Part shown: in pieces, positions 1 to 8,814 of the stretch
Layout of the letters: each line of letters opens with the position of its first letter
Position numbering within the stretch: the first letter of the stretch is position 1
Origin: Dimargaris cristalligena
Lineage: Eukaryota > Kickxellomycota > Dimargaritomycetes > Dimargaritales > Dimargaritaceae
DNA length: 14,284 bases
Direction: 5' to 3'
Assembly (NCBI GenBank): GCA_027576995.1
Contig: JANBQC010000672.1
Location: 1-14,284 of the forward strand
Translations under genes and position numbers: made by a program
The notes under the pieces: generated by a model
The model's input: only the letters and a program-made list of their open reading frames with translations
Databases searched by the model: none
What the model was told of the DNA's origin: nothing

Positions 1-105
1 CCAACAACGAGATCCCTGATAGTAGTTCGAACCTCCCGCCGATTTTCCCGGCTTTTTCCCCCCATGACGTAATCCCCAACCTAACCAGTCCACTAGGTCT
101 CGGCG

Positions 106-438
106 TTACAAATATGGCACTATAAGGCCTAATAAGGGTGGTTAATCATTATATCCAGATTAAGCCAGATTAGAAGGTCCAACAATGTATTTATCCATTT
201 TAAATTTAACTATATCCCTTATAGTCTTCTGGGTCTTTTTGCCATCTATATATAGGAAGAGTCCTAGATACCCCTATTGTGCCAGCCAGGCTTTCTTCTA
301 GAACATGCATTACACCTGCATCAACTAGGCCATTGTCTAGGTCACTATCCTATACTTACTGGAAACTTCCTCTAGCCATTAATAAATACTCAGCTCTATT
401 CCATGACCATACTTTATATAAATAGCCTGTAAGGTCCC
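106..438. repeat. CpG-free repeat-like segment
   Basis: These 333 bp contain no CpG, while CpG sites occur on both sides (101, 104, 439). The sequence is rich in TA, CTA and pyrimidines, like the large block at 7795-10066, and shares a diverged repeat with it (120-174). Probably decayed mobile-element sequence. No coding remnant was recognised. Confidence 0.5.
120..174 (-). repeat. Diverged repeat copy A (inverted relative to copy B)
   Basis: On the minus strand this resembles 8160-8214: a 20-nt segment (174-155) matches at 17 of 20, then 24 nt of weaker match, then an identical 11-mer AGGCCTTATAG (130-120). The spacing between the blocks is exactly the same in both copies. Confidence 0.5.
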
Positions 439-469
439 CGTGGGACATCGCTTTTGACAAAAACCTCTT

Positions 470-475
470 TTTATT
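470..475 (-). terminator. Poly(A) signal of tim13
   Basis: AATAAA on the minus strand, about 100 nt beyond the tim13 TGA, in an A-rich stretch. Position and strand fit a 3' end signal. No cleavage site can be fixed from sequence alone. Confidence 0.5.
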
Positions 476-573
476 GCAAGGCGAGTATAGTTAAAAGAGA
501 TAAAGTAGGTTGTTTTATCGACCGGCTGGGTATTTGACGCTAGTTTCCATCAAGATACATGGTCTATGCGGAA

Positions 574-1273
574 TCAGTGGCGACCGTTGCCTTCTTCCTT
601 TTGAACCCGTTGTACGTAGGCCTGCGAGATGTGGTTCCAGGCCTCAAGGTACTTCTTCACGCAACTCGATAGACAATTCTAATTGGGGGGATCATGTTGA
701 TCGGTAAGAGTTAGATATGATGTAGCATTAGAATGGGAGTCGCCATTTGAAATGGTAAGGTATTCCGGGTATATAAAGCATGATCCATCAGTAGCCTCAG
801 TGGTTGGACGGTGCGTTTAGTGAATACAGTAATTGCAAAAAGTACGTAATGGGGATACCATGAGCCGCCCCCAAACGAATAAAAGTAACCTACCGTTTCG
901 GATCCGCTGAGGCTTTGGCCCGGATTGGGGACGCAGCTCTTAAAACACGTTTCGTTAGTATGCTAAAGGTTGTATACAATTTTGGTAAATATGAACAGGT
1001 AAGTCGGGCTTTAGTTGCATGCATGAGACGATCTTATCGTAAAGGAAAACTACCGGTCGCTAATTGCGGATTGTTATAGGCATGGCCTTAAACGGTTGAT
1101 TCGAGGGACGACGAGAGATCAGCAGTGGGGGTTTTAAAGGTAGGGCGATCTGTTAGTAGAAAATGCGGAATGTGACCTACTTGGATGATCTCGCGAGCGT
1201 TGGCGAGTGCCAGCTCCTGACGGATCTTATCCTTCAGTTCAGCGCTCTTGTTTCCGGTTAGATTAAATGCCAT
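574..1273 (-). CDS. TIM13: Mitochondrial import inner membrane translocase subunit Tim13 (three exons)
   Basis: Small Tim chaperone. In the family, Tim8-Tim13 hexamers carry hydrophobic precursors across the mitochondrial intermembrane space. Seen: three exons, 1273-1181, 962-894 and 678-574, joined at phase 0, giving 88 aa with a TGA stop at 576-574. Exon 1 encodes the diagnostic helix ELKDKIRQELALANAREIIQ. Exon 2 gives the first CX3C (C37, C41; TCFKSCV). Exon 3 gives the second (C56, C60; NCLSSCV), followed by KKYLEAWNHISQAY. The two pairs are separated by 14 residues. The distance from ANA to the first Cys equals that of yeast Tim13, which confirms the first splice. The start is the first ATG, in a strong context (ACCATGG). 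Length fits the family (about 85-105 aa). It has no presequence, as expected for an intermembrane-space protein imported by Mia40-driven oxidation. Tim8, Tim9 and Tim10 fit less well because of the exon 1 motif. Confidence 0.93.
679..893 (-). other. tim13 intron 2
   Basis: Spliceosomal intron of 215 nt with donor GTAGGT (893-888), acceptor ATTAG ending at 679, and a good branch-site match CTAAC at 714-710, about 30 nt from the acceptor. Phase 0. It joins GSET to NCLSSC and so brings the two CX3C motifs into one frame. Confidence 0.88.
963..1180 (-). other. tim13 intron 1
   Basis: Spliceosomal intron of 218 nt with donor GTAGGT (1180-1175) and acceptor TTTAG ending at 963. It separates codon 31 (Gln) from codon 32 (His), phase 0. 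Without splicing the frame reads into a stop after 61 codons and never reaches a cysteine. A CTAAA at about 1014-1010 is a possible branch site. Perfect TACTAAC strings lie at 1158-1152, close to the donor, and at 960-954, just inside exon 2. Confidence 0.88.
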
Positions 1274-1382
1274 GGTAGATAAGGAACACAGAGTCGCTAT
1301 TCGTAGAAAGTGGAATTCACAAACGAATTAGAGGGGGGGAGGGACAAAACGGAGAGGGTAAACAAATAAACAAAGGTAAGGG
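1274..1382 (-). promoter_or_regulatory. tim13 5' leader with pyrimidine-rich tract
   Basis: Read on the minus strand, 1382-1331 is almost all C and T (purine-rich on the plus strand, with a run of seven G). It is followed by about 57 nt leading to the ATG at 1273. CT-rich tracts just upstream of start codons are common at fungal transcription start regions. No clear TATA box was found. The longer open frame here on the minus strand (1551-1297) is best explained by this composition. Confidence 0.4.
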
Positions 1383-1842
1383 ATATAAAATAGAACAATG
1401 AGAATTCGGAGTAAATCTTAGAGCTGATAACTGACGAAGCTGTTCGACTGAAACAGCATACTGATAACACTGCTGAGGCCTGATTAAAATAAATAGCGAA
1501 GGTTAATGAAAAAATATCCCCCGTCATGGGACATAGTCTGACCCAAACCACTGAACGCCGTAAGCCCTACCTGACCTGCTACGGCTTTACCATTAAACGG
1601 TATGGCCAAAACTAAGCAATTTCCGGATGCCTTTCCAGATACTTTCAGTCTACTTATTAATGATTCAAAATATCAGAAGCAAGCTATTCAAACACTTGAA
1701 GAGTAATGCTGCCTGTAGCACAAAACCGATACGTAGTATTAAATGCCCTGCCCACCAATTATATACGTAATGATACCCAATTATGCACACATTCCTAGTC
1801 CAAATACACTCTATATTGATTAATTCCTACGAAAATGCCGGA

Positions 1843-1848
1843 TTTATT
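1843..1848 (-). terminator. Possible poly(A) signal of the IDO gene
   Basis: AATAAA on the minus strand, about 210 nt beyond the IDO stop codon. Strand and order are right, but the distance is long for a fungal 3' UTR, so this is a candidate only. Confidence 0.3.
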
Positions 1849-2057
1849 GGGTCGTATATAGTTTAACAGTATCGAAATAGGTTCGGGTCGATCAATATTC
1901 AGTGGTGAATGGGCACGTATACATGCCACATCAAAACATGCTAGTCCACGACTGTGGGGGAGTCCCAACTTTAGCTGAAAATGATTGAATAATCAACAGC
2001 CCGAGTCCTGTATAGTAAGGCCACTTGGCCTCTGGAATGAAAGTAAAATCTGTTCGT

Positions 2058-3797
2058 TTAAATCTGGAATCGCTCTTGATTGGGAAAACGGACTTGCAGT
2101 TCCCGCACTTCACGCTGGAGCACGCGTTTCTGCGAATCAGCCCGGCCAATAATCTCTTCGATGTGCTGGCGGTAGTTACCCGACAGTGCCGACAGGGGCA
2201 ATTTGGCGGATACCTCATTGATAGCGTTCAGCACGGTGCTTAGTTGGTTGGGCAACCACGTCACAATGGGACTACCCCCGGTAGCCACTGGGTGGGAGGT
2301 ATACTTAATGATATACTCCTTAGTGAACATCCAGTGACGGTGACGGAACGCTCGGATCCAGTCTAAGTTCTCGAGATAGAGAGCTAAATAATAGGTGGTT
2401 TGGAAGCGGGAAATATAGGTCATACATACAATGCGCATAAGTTAAGTTACAGCGAATGGTAGTGTTGTAAATCCAGCGATCCCTACTCAGGTATAATCTA
2501 ACCTTGTTTCAAATCAGATACGATATGACATATAGCGGCTGTATCGATCCAGTAGCCTCACCGAGCTATAGCACCAACAATATTACGGCGAATATATTAA
2601 TTTAAGTATTTCGGACGACTTACCGGTGGACTGTGGATCGCGCAGTGCAAAGTCCCGAACGCGAAGGTGGTTAGCCTCATTCTCCATGTGGGTTACAAAA
2701 CCATGATGGTTCTTGGGTCGATAGTTCCGGAAGTCCCGCAGGGTCTGGGTAAGGGGGTTATTGGGCATATGGGCCGTCAACTGAAACAGGTTGTCGCTGG
2801 TGGGGATGATACTGTCATTGGCGCCACTTTCGCCGCGGTAAAAACGAGGATTGGATTGGGCGGGCGTTCCTTCAAACGTGATGCCGTTGGGGAACATGGG
2901 CTGGTTCTTGGTTCCCATGATGAATGTGCGGAACGACATGTAGTCCTCGGCCCGACTGCGTTTCCACATGGTCTCCATGACCTGGTTAATCTTATCCATA
3001 GTATCCCGGTAAAGCTCCAAACTGGCGTTAAAGGCGGTCCGGTCCTGGTCCCGCACCCCCTGGAGTACCCCCAGGGCGCTGGAGACCAACGGGCCCGTAT
3101 GGGCCACCATGGCCACATGGACTAGAATGAACCCGTGCTCGGACGGACAGCCCGAGAACTGGCGCACCAGATCTAAATTGTTATAATCCAGTCCCTGGCT
3201 AGGGTCGCGGAGGCGGTAGTTGTAGAGGGAGTATGATTGGGCATACTCCATAAACGGCATCGCACCAATTTTGGCCGCGACCACTTCGAGCGGCTGGGCA
3301 ATTGCACGGGGCAAGACATTACGGCCTAAACCGTACTCTCCCGTTTGGCGGTAAAGGCGGTCGCAGGGTTCGAGTAAGTAAGCCGATGCCAGAAACGTCA
3401 GGTCCCGGAAGAGGGCCGTCAGTAAACGGGGGTCGGTTTCGCGGGACACGTCGTACACGGGTAATTCCTGGTCGACGGCGGCCCCTAACCTTCCCTGGCC
3501 GAGCAAGCCCGCCGAACCGTCGGGCAACTTCAGCGGCATGCGCTGAAGGAGATCCTCCAAAACGCCGAACCGTTCGGGCAGGGCAGTTAGGGGGTCTTGG
3601 GTGGGCAGAAAACCCCGACGGCCATCGACGATAAACTGACTGGTCGGGTCGGGATTACTCCAGACCGGGGAGGGGTGGTGAGTCAGGGGTTGGGCTTTGC
3701 GTACCACGGGGGTAGCCCGCAGACCGAATCGGCGGACGGCGGGGGATTGGAAGGCCGAATGGCCAAAGACGGGGGAAACCCGAGTCAAGCGCAACAT
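2058..3797 (-). CDS. Indoleamine 2,3-dioxygenase, fungal Bna2 type (two exons)
   Basis: Haem enzyme that opens the indole ring of L-tryptophan with O2 to give N-formylkynurenine, the first step of the kynurenine route to NAD+. Seen: exon 1 3797-2624 and exon 2 2383-2058, 499 aa, stop TAA. Family blocks in order: GFLPTQDPL (about 62-70), LTALFRDLTFLASAYL (126-141), the LPRAIAQPLEVVAAKIGAMP block (162-181), GFILVHVAMVAHTGPLVSSA (222-241), a conserved active-site Arg at 290 (aligned by me with human R231), NQPMFPNGITFEG (298-310) and RGESGA (321-326). Exon 2 brings the proximal haem His, H408 in FRHRHW, then TKEYII and TGGSPIVTWLPNQL (426-439), ending in a charged, probably helical tail. The join DPQST-ALYLENLD fits fungal homologues. 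Residues 1-49 have no Asp or Glu but seven Arg/Lys and resemble a mitochondrial presequence. The exons are richer in GC than the flanks. Tryptophan 2,3-dioxygenase is excluded by these motifs. Confidence 0.95.
2384..2623 (-). other. IDO intron
   Basis: Intron of 240 nt with donor GTAAGT (2623-2618) and acceptor TTTAG ending at 2384, phase 1. The G before the donor and the CT after the acceptor make an Ala codon (392). A CTTAAC at 2446-2441 is a possible branch site. If retained, translation adds 13 residues after Thr391 and stops, giving a 404-residue product without the haem-binding His. Confidence 0.9.
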
Positions 3798-3873
3798 AAG
3801 GATGGGTGAACAGAAGGGGAAAAATAAATTAAATGGTAAGGGTGTGCAACTAAGGTGTAATGGTTGTATTTGA

Positions 3874-3880
3874 TTAAATA
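3874..3880 (-). promoter_or_regulatory. TATA-like element upstream of the IDO gene
   Basis: TATTTAA on the minus strand, about 80 nt upstream of the ATG, followed by a T- and C-rich stretch (about 3830-3805) that could hold the transcription start. AT-rich spacer makes chance matches common. Confidence 0.22.
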
Positions 3881-4274
3881 CACCAGTGAGCTTGGAATAG
3901 GGCTGTTGTAACCAAGGAAATGGAAACGGGGAGTAAGGTATGGGTTATCAAATCCTCTAACAGTATTTCGCACTGTTAGAAATTCGAAATGGGTGAACGT
4001 GAGGAGAAGGGGAGAATGCGCCAAAGGTAAATGGTATGTTGGTAATGACGGTTAGAAGGATGGGGCGACCTGGCATGTTTAAATACTTTTGATTTGGGCC
4101 AAACATTGGAGGTCACGAGCCTGTGACTACACTTTCATGCCCTTTGGGGCTCGAATAATAGGCACTTGATTCCGGATAAACTAACACTTAATATTCGCGT
4201 AAGTTGAATGAGAATGGGGAGGGGGAGTGTTCATAATTCGGCGAATCCGAAGTGGTCAGTTTTGGTGAAATCTA

Positions 4275-4306
4275 GGGTGTCCAAAGAAAAATTACCGGGG
4301 ACACCC
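4275..4306. repeat. Short inverted repeat, 8-bp arms
   Basis: GGGTGTCC at 4275-4282 and GGACACCC at 4299-4306 form a perfect 8-bp stem with a 16-nt A-rich loop. No gene ends here, so a transcription signal is not indicated. It may be chance. Confidence 0.45.
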
Positions 4307-6207
4307 CTTATTTTTCGGGGCTAGCCCTTATTGCGTTGCTAAGAAGGGCAATGTATCAGTTATTACCATTATACCTTGATAGAATAGGGCCAGCTATGCT
4401 TAGGGGAACTCAGGCAGCTATTGTTAATCCAGCTTATCATTATCTAGAAAACAAAAGTTGCGGGTGGACTAACCAATTCCAACCAATGATGGGTGGGGAA
4501 CATCGCGCGTGAAGGACAGCATCCCTTGCTCATAGTGGCGGTCAAAATGGTCATTTCGGGAGGGGCATATTCTTCCTTTACTAAAAGTAAAATCACGGGT
4601 ATGTCCAGCGTGACTGTATGTCCTATAAATAATAAGGGGCCCGAAATAGGATAGGTGATGGGATTGGCACAGACGTTTATGAAGGGATGTATTTAGAAAA
4701 AGACCGTTTTTTCGGGTGGATTGATGGCTCAATCCTCCTTCAGGTTTAATAAGCCAATAAAAAGACAATTATTTATTGTTATATCAGGGGGGCGGATAAA
4801 TCGTACTGGACACTAAATGTGAAACCCCCCCCAACCTCGAGCACTGAGGTTCCTCTTTAATCCTCTAATGGACTGGGTGGGTCACCCCACCTTGGAAGCC
4901 AGGAGAATTACCAGCCTCCATTGGTCTAACCTTTGGATGAACCAGTGCCCTTGTTGATGAGCGTGCAGTGTATGTGTTTGAGTAAGTAGTACGAAAATCA
5001 TGAGACTGGCGTTCCCGACCCCTTTTGAATTAGAAAACACGACGAGTCGAAAAAAGGCACTGCCCATTCTTGAGAGGGAAGTGTATACAATGGCATAATC
5101 GATGGTACTCCAGCGACTCCTAAATCAGGTCTCGCGAGATAGAAAGCGTACCCTATACCCCAGAGTAGAACTACTTGAAACGTAATGACCCGCGGTGACA
5201 GTCCTCCAAAATTGCCCCCCTTTAAGCCCTCCCGGCTCAATTTAGAAGTCTGAGTTACAATGCATAGAGAACTAGGACTGCGCTTAGCACTGGTTGTAAC
5301 TATGCATGAGCGGAACAATAAATTAAATTGGTGACTAATGGGTAGGCTAAGAGGTATCATTGTGATTCTAAGCCAAGTGCTATAATATTTGGTTTCTCTA
5401 AATGATTGACTTCCCGTCGAGCTCTAAGATGGGGGTTGACTTTCCAATGTGTCTTGCAAGTTGGTTTTCCACTGAATACGCCCGCTGACTTAGTAATGTA
5501 CCATTTTTCAGTAATTCAGTACTAATAGACAATATTGTCGTCAAAGTTCTACTAGACTAACAGTACACCAGTTATCCCGAAGGTTTACCCTTTAGGCCCG
5601 AATAGCAGTCGCTCTGAGGAGGCGGGTTCCAGTAAAATTCTAAAACGAGGGTTTTAAATACACCTTCAATGGTACCCGCGCATATTTATTATAGTATGAT
5701 GTTAGTCATTCGATACACGAAACGTAATAAAATAGTTCGAGGCAAAAATTAGAAATCGACTCTACAGCTGCCTGATGGTTTCTATGCGGGACTTGTGACT
5801 GCATAACTAAGGGCCCGGCAAAAAGATAACAGTTGATGCAAATTGCCACCCCCCGGTTCTAACCTGAAATCCCCCCACCTTAAATTCACACAAGTTACGA
5901 CCAATTCAACATAAGCGAAGGTCTGACCCAGGCGATGAAATTGTAGATAGAAAAAAGTAGGCCGAATTTACCGACCTCCTGTTTTAACTATGTGTCGATG
6001 GGGAAGGAGTGGGGAAGGGTGGCAGGGTAAAGAAAAACAGCCATAACAATTACAACAATGACGGACCGGCTGGCGGATAAAAGTGGAAAGAACGGTTGGA
6101 ATCCACACTAGTAATATGTTACCCTTCACTTCGGCACCCTTTTGAGTAATATTGTTTAAAAAAAAGCAGTCACAAAATATTCCCAGCACACACACGCGCC
6201 AGTCGTA

Positions 6208-6532
6208 ATGTTGGGGTGGATCGGCTCGCCAACTGTCAATCCAATTGGTGCACTGATGGGTTCATCCCCAACATCCAAGGGACTTTGGTCGCACATGTGC
6301 TTTGATGGAGGCGAACTTCTTCCTGTACTCCACCAGCCTGTATCGATTTTATTTTATGAAACACCCCCCACCCACCGGGTCGAGTATACAAGTGAGACTT
6401 GTCACTCTTTCCTCTACAGCCTCCCTTCAGCGATCTCTCTTAAGCGGCTACTCTCTTTGGGGCTGGACCAATAACCAAAATGTTATTTTCAAAGCGACCC
6501 CATGGTCATGGTGTGACTCCAATCGCAGCTGA
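6208..6532 (+). other. Overlapping open frames, possibly coding, unrecognised
   Basis: Two plus-strand frames overlap: 6208-6474 (ATG, 88 codons) and 6305-6532 (ATG, 75 codons). The second has many C-ending codons (AAC TTC TTC CTG TAC TCC ACC AGC), which could mean a real exon, but its peptide matches no family I know and the start context is weak. With both frames open over about 170 bp, base composition alone may explain it. Confidence 0.15.
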
Positions 6533-7794
6533 GAATGGGCATGTTTCCGCCTTGCTCACATTCTTGGAACAACTATAGCTTAGCTATAATTACACTGTGT
6601 AGATTAGTTGGCGTCCGGCAAGACTAGTGAACTGCATATATTTCTTGACGTACATTTATTAAGGGGGCTGGGTCGTCAACCAACAAATAGCCCAGTACTC
6701 GGAGACTATAGAAGCAGATATGCAAGTCCCGAAGAGGGTTGCTTTGACCATTAAATTAAAAGAGTAGGCCCAAATCTAGACAAAACGGAAACATTTAAAA
6801 CGTCTTCATGCTAAGCATAAATGGTCGTATACTTGGACATGTTAGGCCCCCGCGGTTGTATCCGCTGTGGCAATGCCTTCGAGAGGCATCCTCTCACCAT
6901 ACCCATGATTTTTTCCCGCCAGGTCACCTGGCCGCTTACTCCCGCTACACAACCAGGGCTTGGGAATTGTGACTGTCTTTTTTCTATTAAAACGCAAATG
7001 GATGGTTCCACGGTCAACATACACTGTTTCTATATTCATATTGTATTTTCCGCCTAGCCCCTTCACTCAGTCACTGATGACGGAAGGCAAATTGTAACTG
7101 GGATTGCCCATTGCGCCATTCTCTTATCGGTTTGATCAGTGATTTTCCAGAAAAAAACGGGATGAAAAGCCTCCTAATTAGTCTATCATCTGAATACCTC
7201 CTACTCCCCCATACCAAAAATGGGGAGAACCCCAACGACCACGAATAATACCCCCCGGATTCAACACCAAAGACTATCCCCATTTTGGTTGGTGTGATCC
7301 TACCCCAATCGAATCATCTGGGGACCATCCCTGTATCACCTCCCCTCTCCTCTCACGCTACCAAAAGCAACACCCCATCCCATGACACTGACACATCCAC
7401 TCTATATGATGATAAACTGTGCCATTATTAATAGAGCGGAGGCTATCCGTGTTAAGGCAGCAGTCGCAGGTAACATCGCTATATATAATATAAAAAGAAA
7501 TTCCCTCCCAAAGAATATCATAGGTGGTTAAGTAGAAGGGGTTTAACTTTAAGTGTGGACATTAAGCAAACGTCCAGTTACCTCATTCCCCAGTTTACAT
7601 ATTTTGATAAAACACCGTTATTTTTTAGTATTCAACAATAAAGGTCGCCGATAAACGAGTACTGTAATTAGCCAATGTACTATCGTTATCTGTTCCAGAA
7701 GACCTCAATTTGAAAAGGCCAAGAAAGTGAATTGGCCGACATTTTTATCCACATTAAATTGACATTGAACAGCTCGAATGTTGATTAAACTGCG
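6533..7794. other. Intergenic region with inverted repeats
   Basis: No gene recognised. Frames on both strands overlap at 6811-7066, a sign of stop-poor composition rather than a gene. Nested inverted repeats occur at 7207-7295. CpG content is ordinary up to 7793 and then falls abruptly. Confidence 0.45.
7207..7295. repeat. Nested imperfect inverted repeats
   Basis: ACCAAAAATGGGG (7213-7225) is matched in reverse complement by CCCCATTTTGGT (7278-7289), with one extra A. A smaller hairpin, CCCCAT (7207-7212) with ATGGGG (7220-7225), and a second stem, ACACCAA (7264-7270) with TTGGTGT (7289-7295), share parts of the arms. This could be a remnant of transposon ends, but no flanking duplication was found. 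Confidence 0.45.
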
Positions 7795-8159
7795 GCAAAT
7801 CCCCCATTTTTTTTGGCTAACTATTAGTTGGGACCCTTACATTATTTAAATAATATGTCTTCTGAAACATCAGGGGGGAGCCAGTGGACATTGATGCCAT
7901 GACATGTAAAATTATAAGGAATGGCATATAGAGAAGTAGAGTAGTAACTTAGTTTTGAAGAAACCCTTGCCACACTATTTCAATATGGTATCAAATAGAC
8001 AAGGCTCATCCTCACAATTCAGCTATATTGTTCTACACATACTCAGTGGGTCTCTTATTTATAAGTTTTGATAAATATATTTCATAAGGTTAACAAATTT
8101 ATTACCTTACACTATCCTAATAAATAATGTAAATAGTGGAGGTGAGGTCTGTCAAACCA

Positions 8160-8214
8160 TCTAATCCACCTTAATCTGGCCAGTTTAGGTGTCCAACTAT
8201 ATAAGGCCTTATAG
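8160..8214 (+). repeat. Diverged repeat copy B
   Basis: Partner of the segment at 120-174 on the opposite strand, with about 38 of 55 positions identical by hand and no gaps. It contains the palindrome ATAAGGCCTTAT. It lies inside the CpG-depleted block. Orientation and distance suggest two independent insertions of one family rather than the two ends of one element. Confidence 0.5.
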
Positions 8215-8696
8215 CATTATTTTAGCCTTCCTATAGTCACCCCTAGTACCATATAACCATCCCCCATTATAAAACCCTTCCCCTTCCAGACGCCACCTCT
8301 TTATACTAATCACTCCCAATACTAATCCACAAACTCTTCTGGTCACCATCAGAGTCTTCCAGATACCCATAACTGTCCAGTTAGTTCATTTATCTATCCT
8401 ATTGTCTTAGTAATATTCCCCCCTTAGGACCTCCCTCTGGAGCTATCCCTGTATATATAACTGGGCCCTATTCAGACCAGTTAGATAGCTTAGCTTATTC
8501 TTACCCCCTAGTTTATCCTAATAAATACTATTTATGCCCACCCCCCCATACTAACTAGTAAGTGTGTCCACTGCATATCCCTTACATATCCCTACTACCA
8601 AAGCCTTTATTAGTTAGTACTGTGCCCTGTACTTAATGCTAGTAGCCTACTTAGCTGAGCCTAAGCCCCAGCTACCATTAGAGGCCTATCCTTGGG

Positions 8697-8716
8697 ACTC
8701 TTAATAGACTAAGAGT
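8697..8716. repeat. Perfect 7-bp hairpin
   Basis: ACTCTTA (8697-8703) and TAAGAGT (8710-8716) pair around a 6-nt loop inside the CpG-depleted block. Shortly downstream is the 8-bp palindrome ACCTAGGT. No function is indicated. Confidence 0.45.
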
Positions 8717-8814
8717 AGTTAACCTAGGTAACAGTACAATTAACTAACTAAATTTCTACTTGTAAATAGATGTAATAGAATACTATTTCATTACCTAAGC
8801 TATTATGCTAATGT

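Larger units (their letters stand above)
1274..2057. other. Spacer between tim13 and the IDO gene
   Basis: 784 bp separate the tim13 ATG from the IDO stop. Both genes point left, so this holds the IDO 3' end and the tim13 promoter. Apart from the CT-rich leader and a possible poly(A) signal, the only other item is a 34-codon plus-strand frame at 1602-1706. No conserved gene was recognised. Confidence 0.5.
3798..6207. other. Intergenic region, no gene supported
   Basis: Begins with the IDO promoter. The rest is AT-rich with normal CpG content. The open frames here (for example 4768-4469, 5360-4998 and 6195-5968 on the minus strand) have mixed composition, no recognisable motif and no consistent splice pattern, so I do not call them. 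A short perfect inverted repeat lies at 4275-4306. Confidence 0.5.

Noticed and set aside
23..38. GTTCGAACC, like a tRNA B box
   Set aside because: The T-arm stem does not pair, and no A box or acceptor stem lies at the right distance.
999..1004. GTAAGT on the plus strand inside tim13 intron 1
   Set aside because: No open plus-strand frame leads into it; likely chance.
1297..1551. 84-codon minus-strand frame upstream of tim13
   Set aside because: Made of a Phe-, Ser- and Leu-rich peptide from a pyrimidine-rich leader; composition explains it.
2777..3118. 113-codon minus-strand frame within the IDO gene
   Set aside because: Shifted-frame shadow of IDO exon 1; the IDO frame carries the conserved motifs.
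2667..3125. 152-codon plus-strand frame, and smaller frames at 3302-3634, 3597-3809 and 2025-2243
   Set aside because: They lie antisense to the IDO exons and are explained by the GC-rich codons of that gene. No independent motif.
4275..4306. Hairpin as a transcription terminator
   Set aside because: The organism appears eukaryotic, no gene ends here, and there is no following T run.
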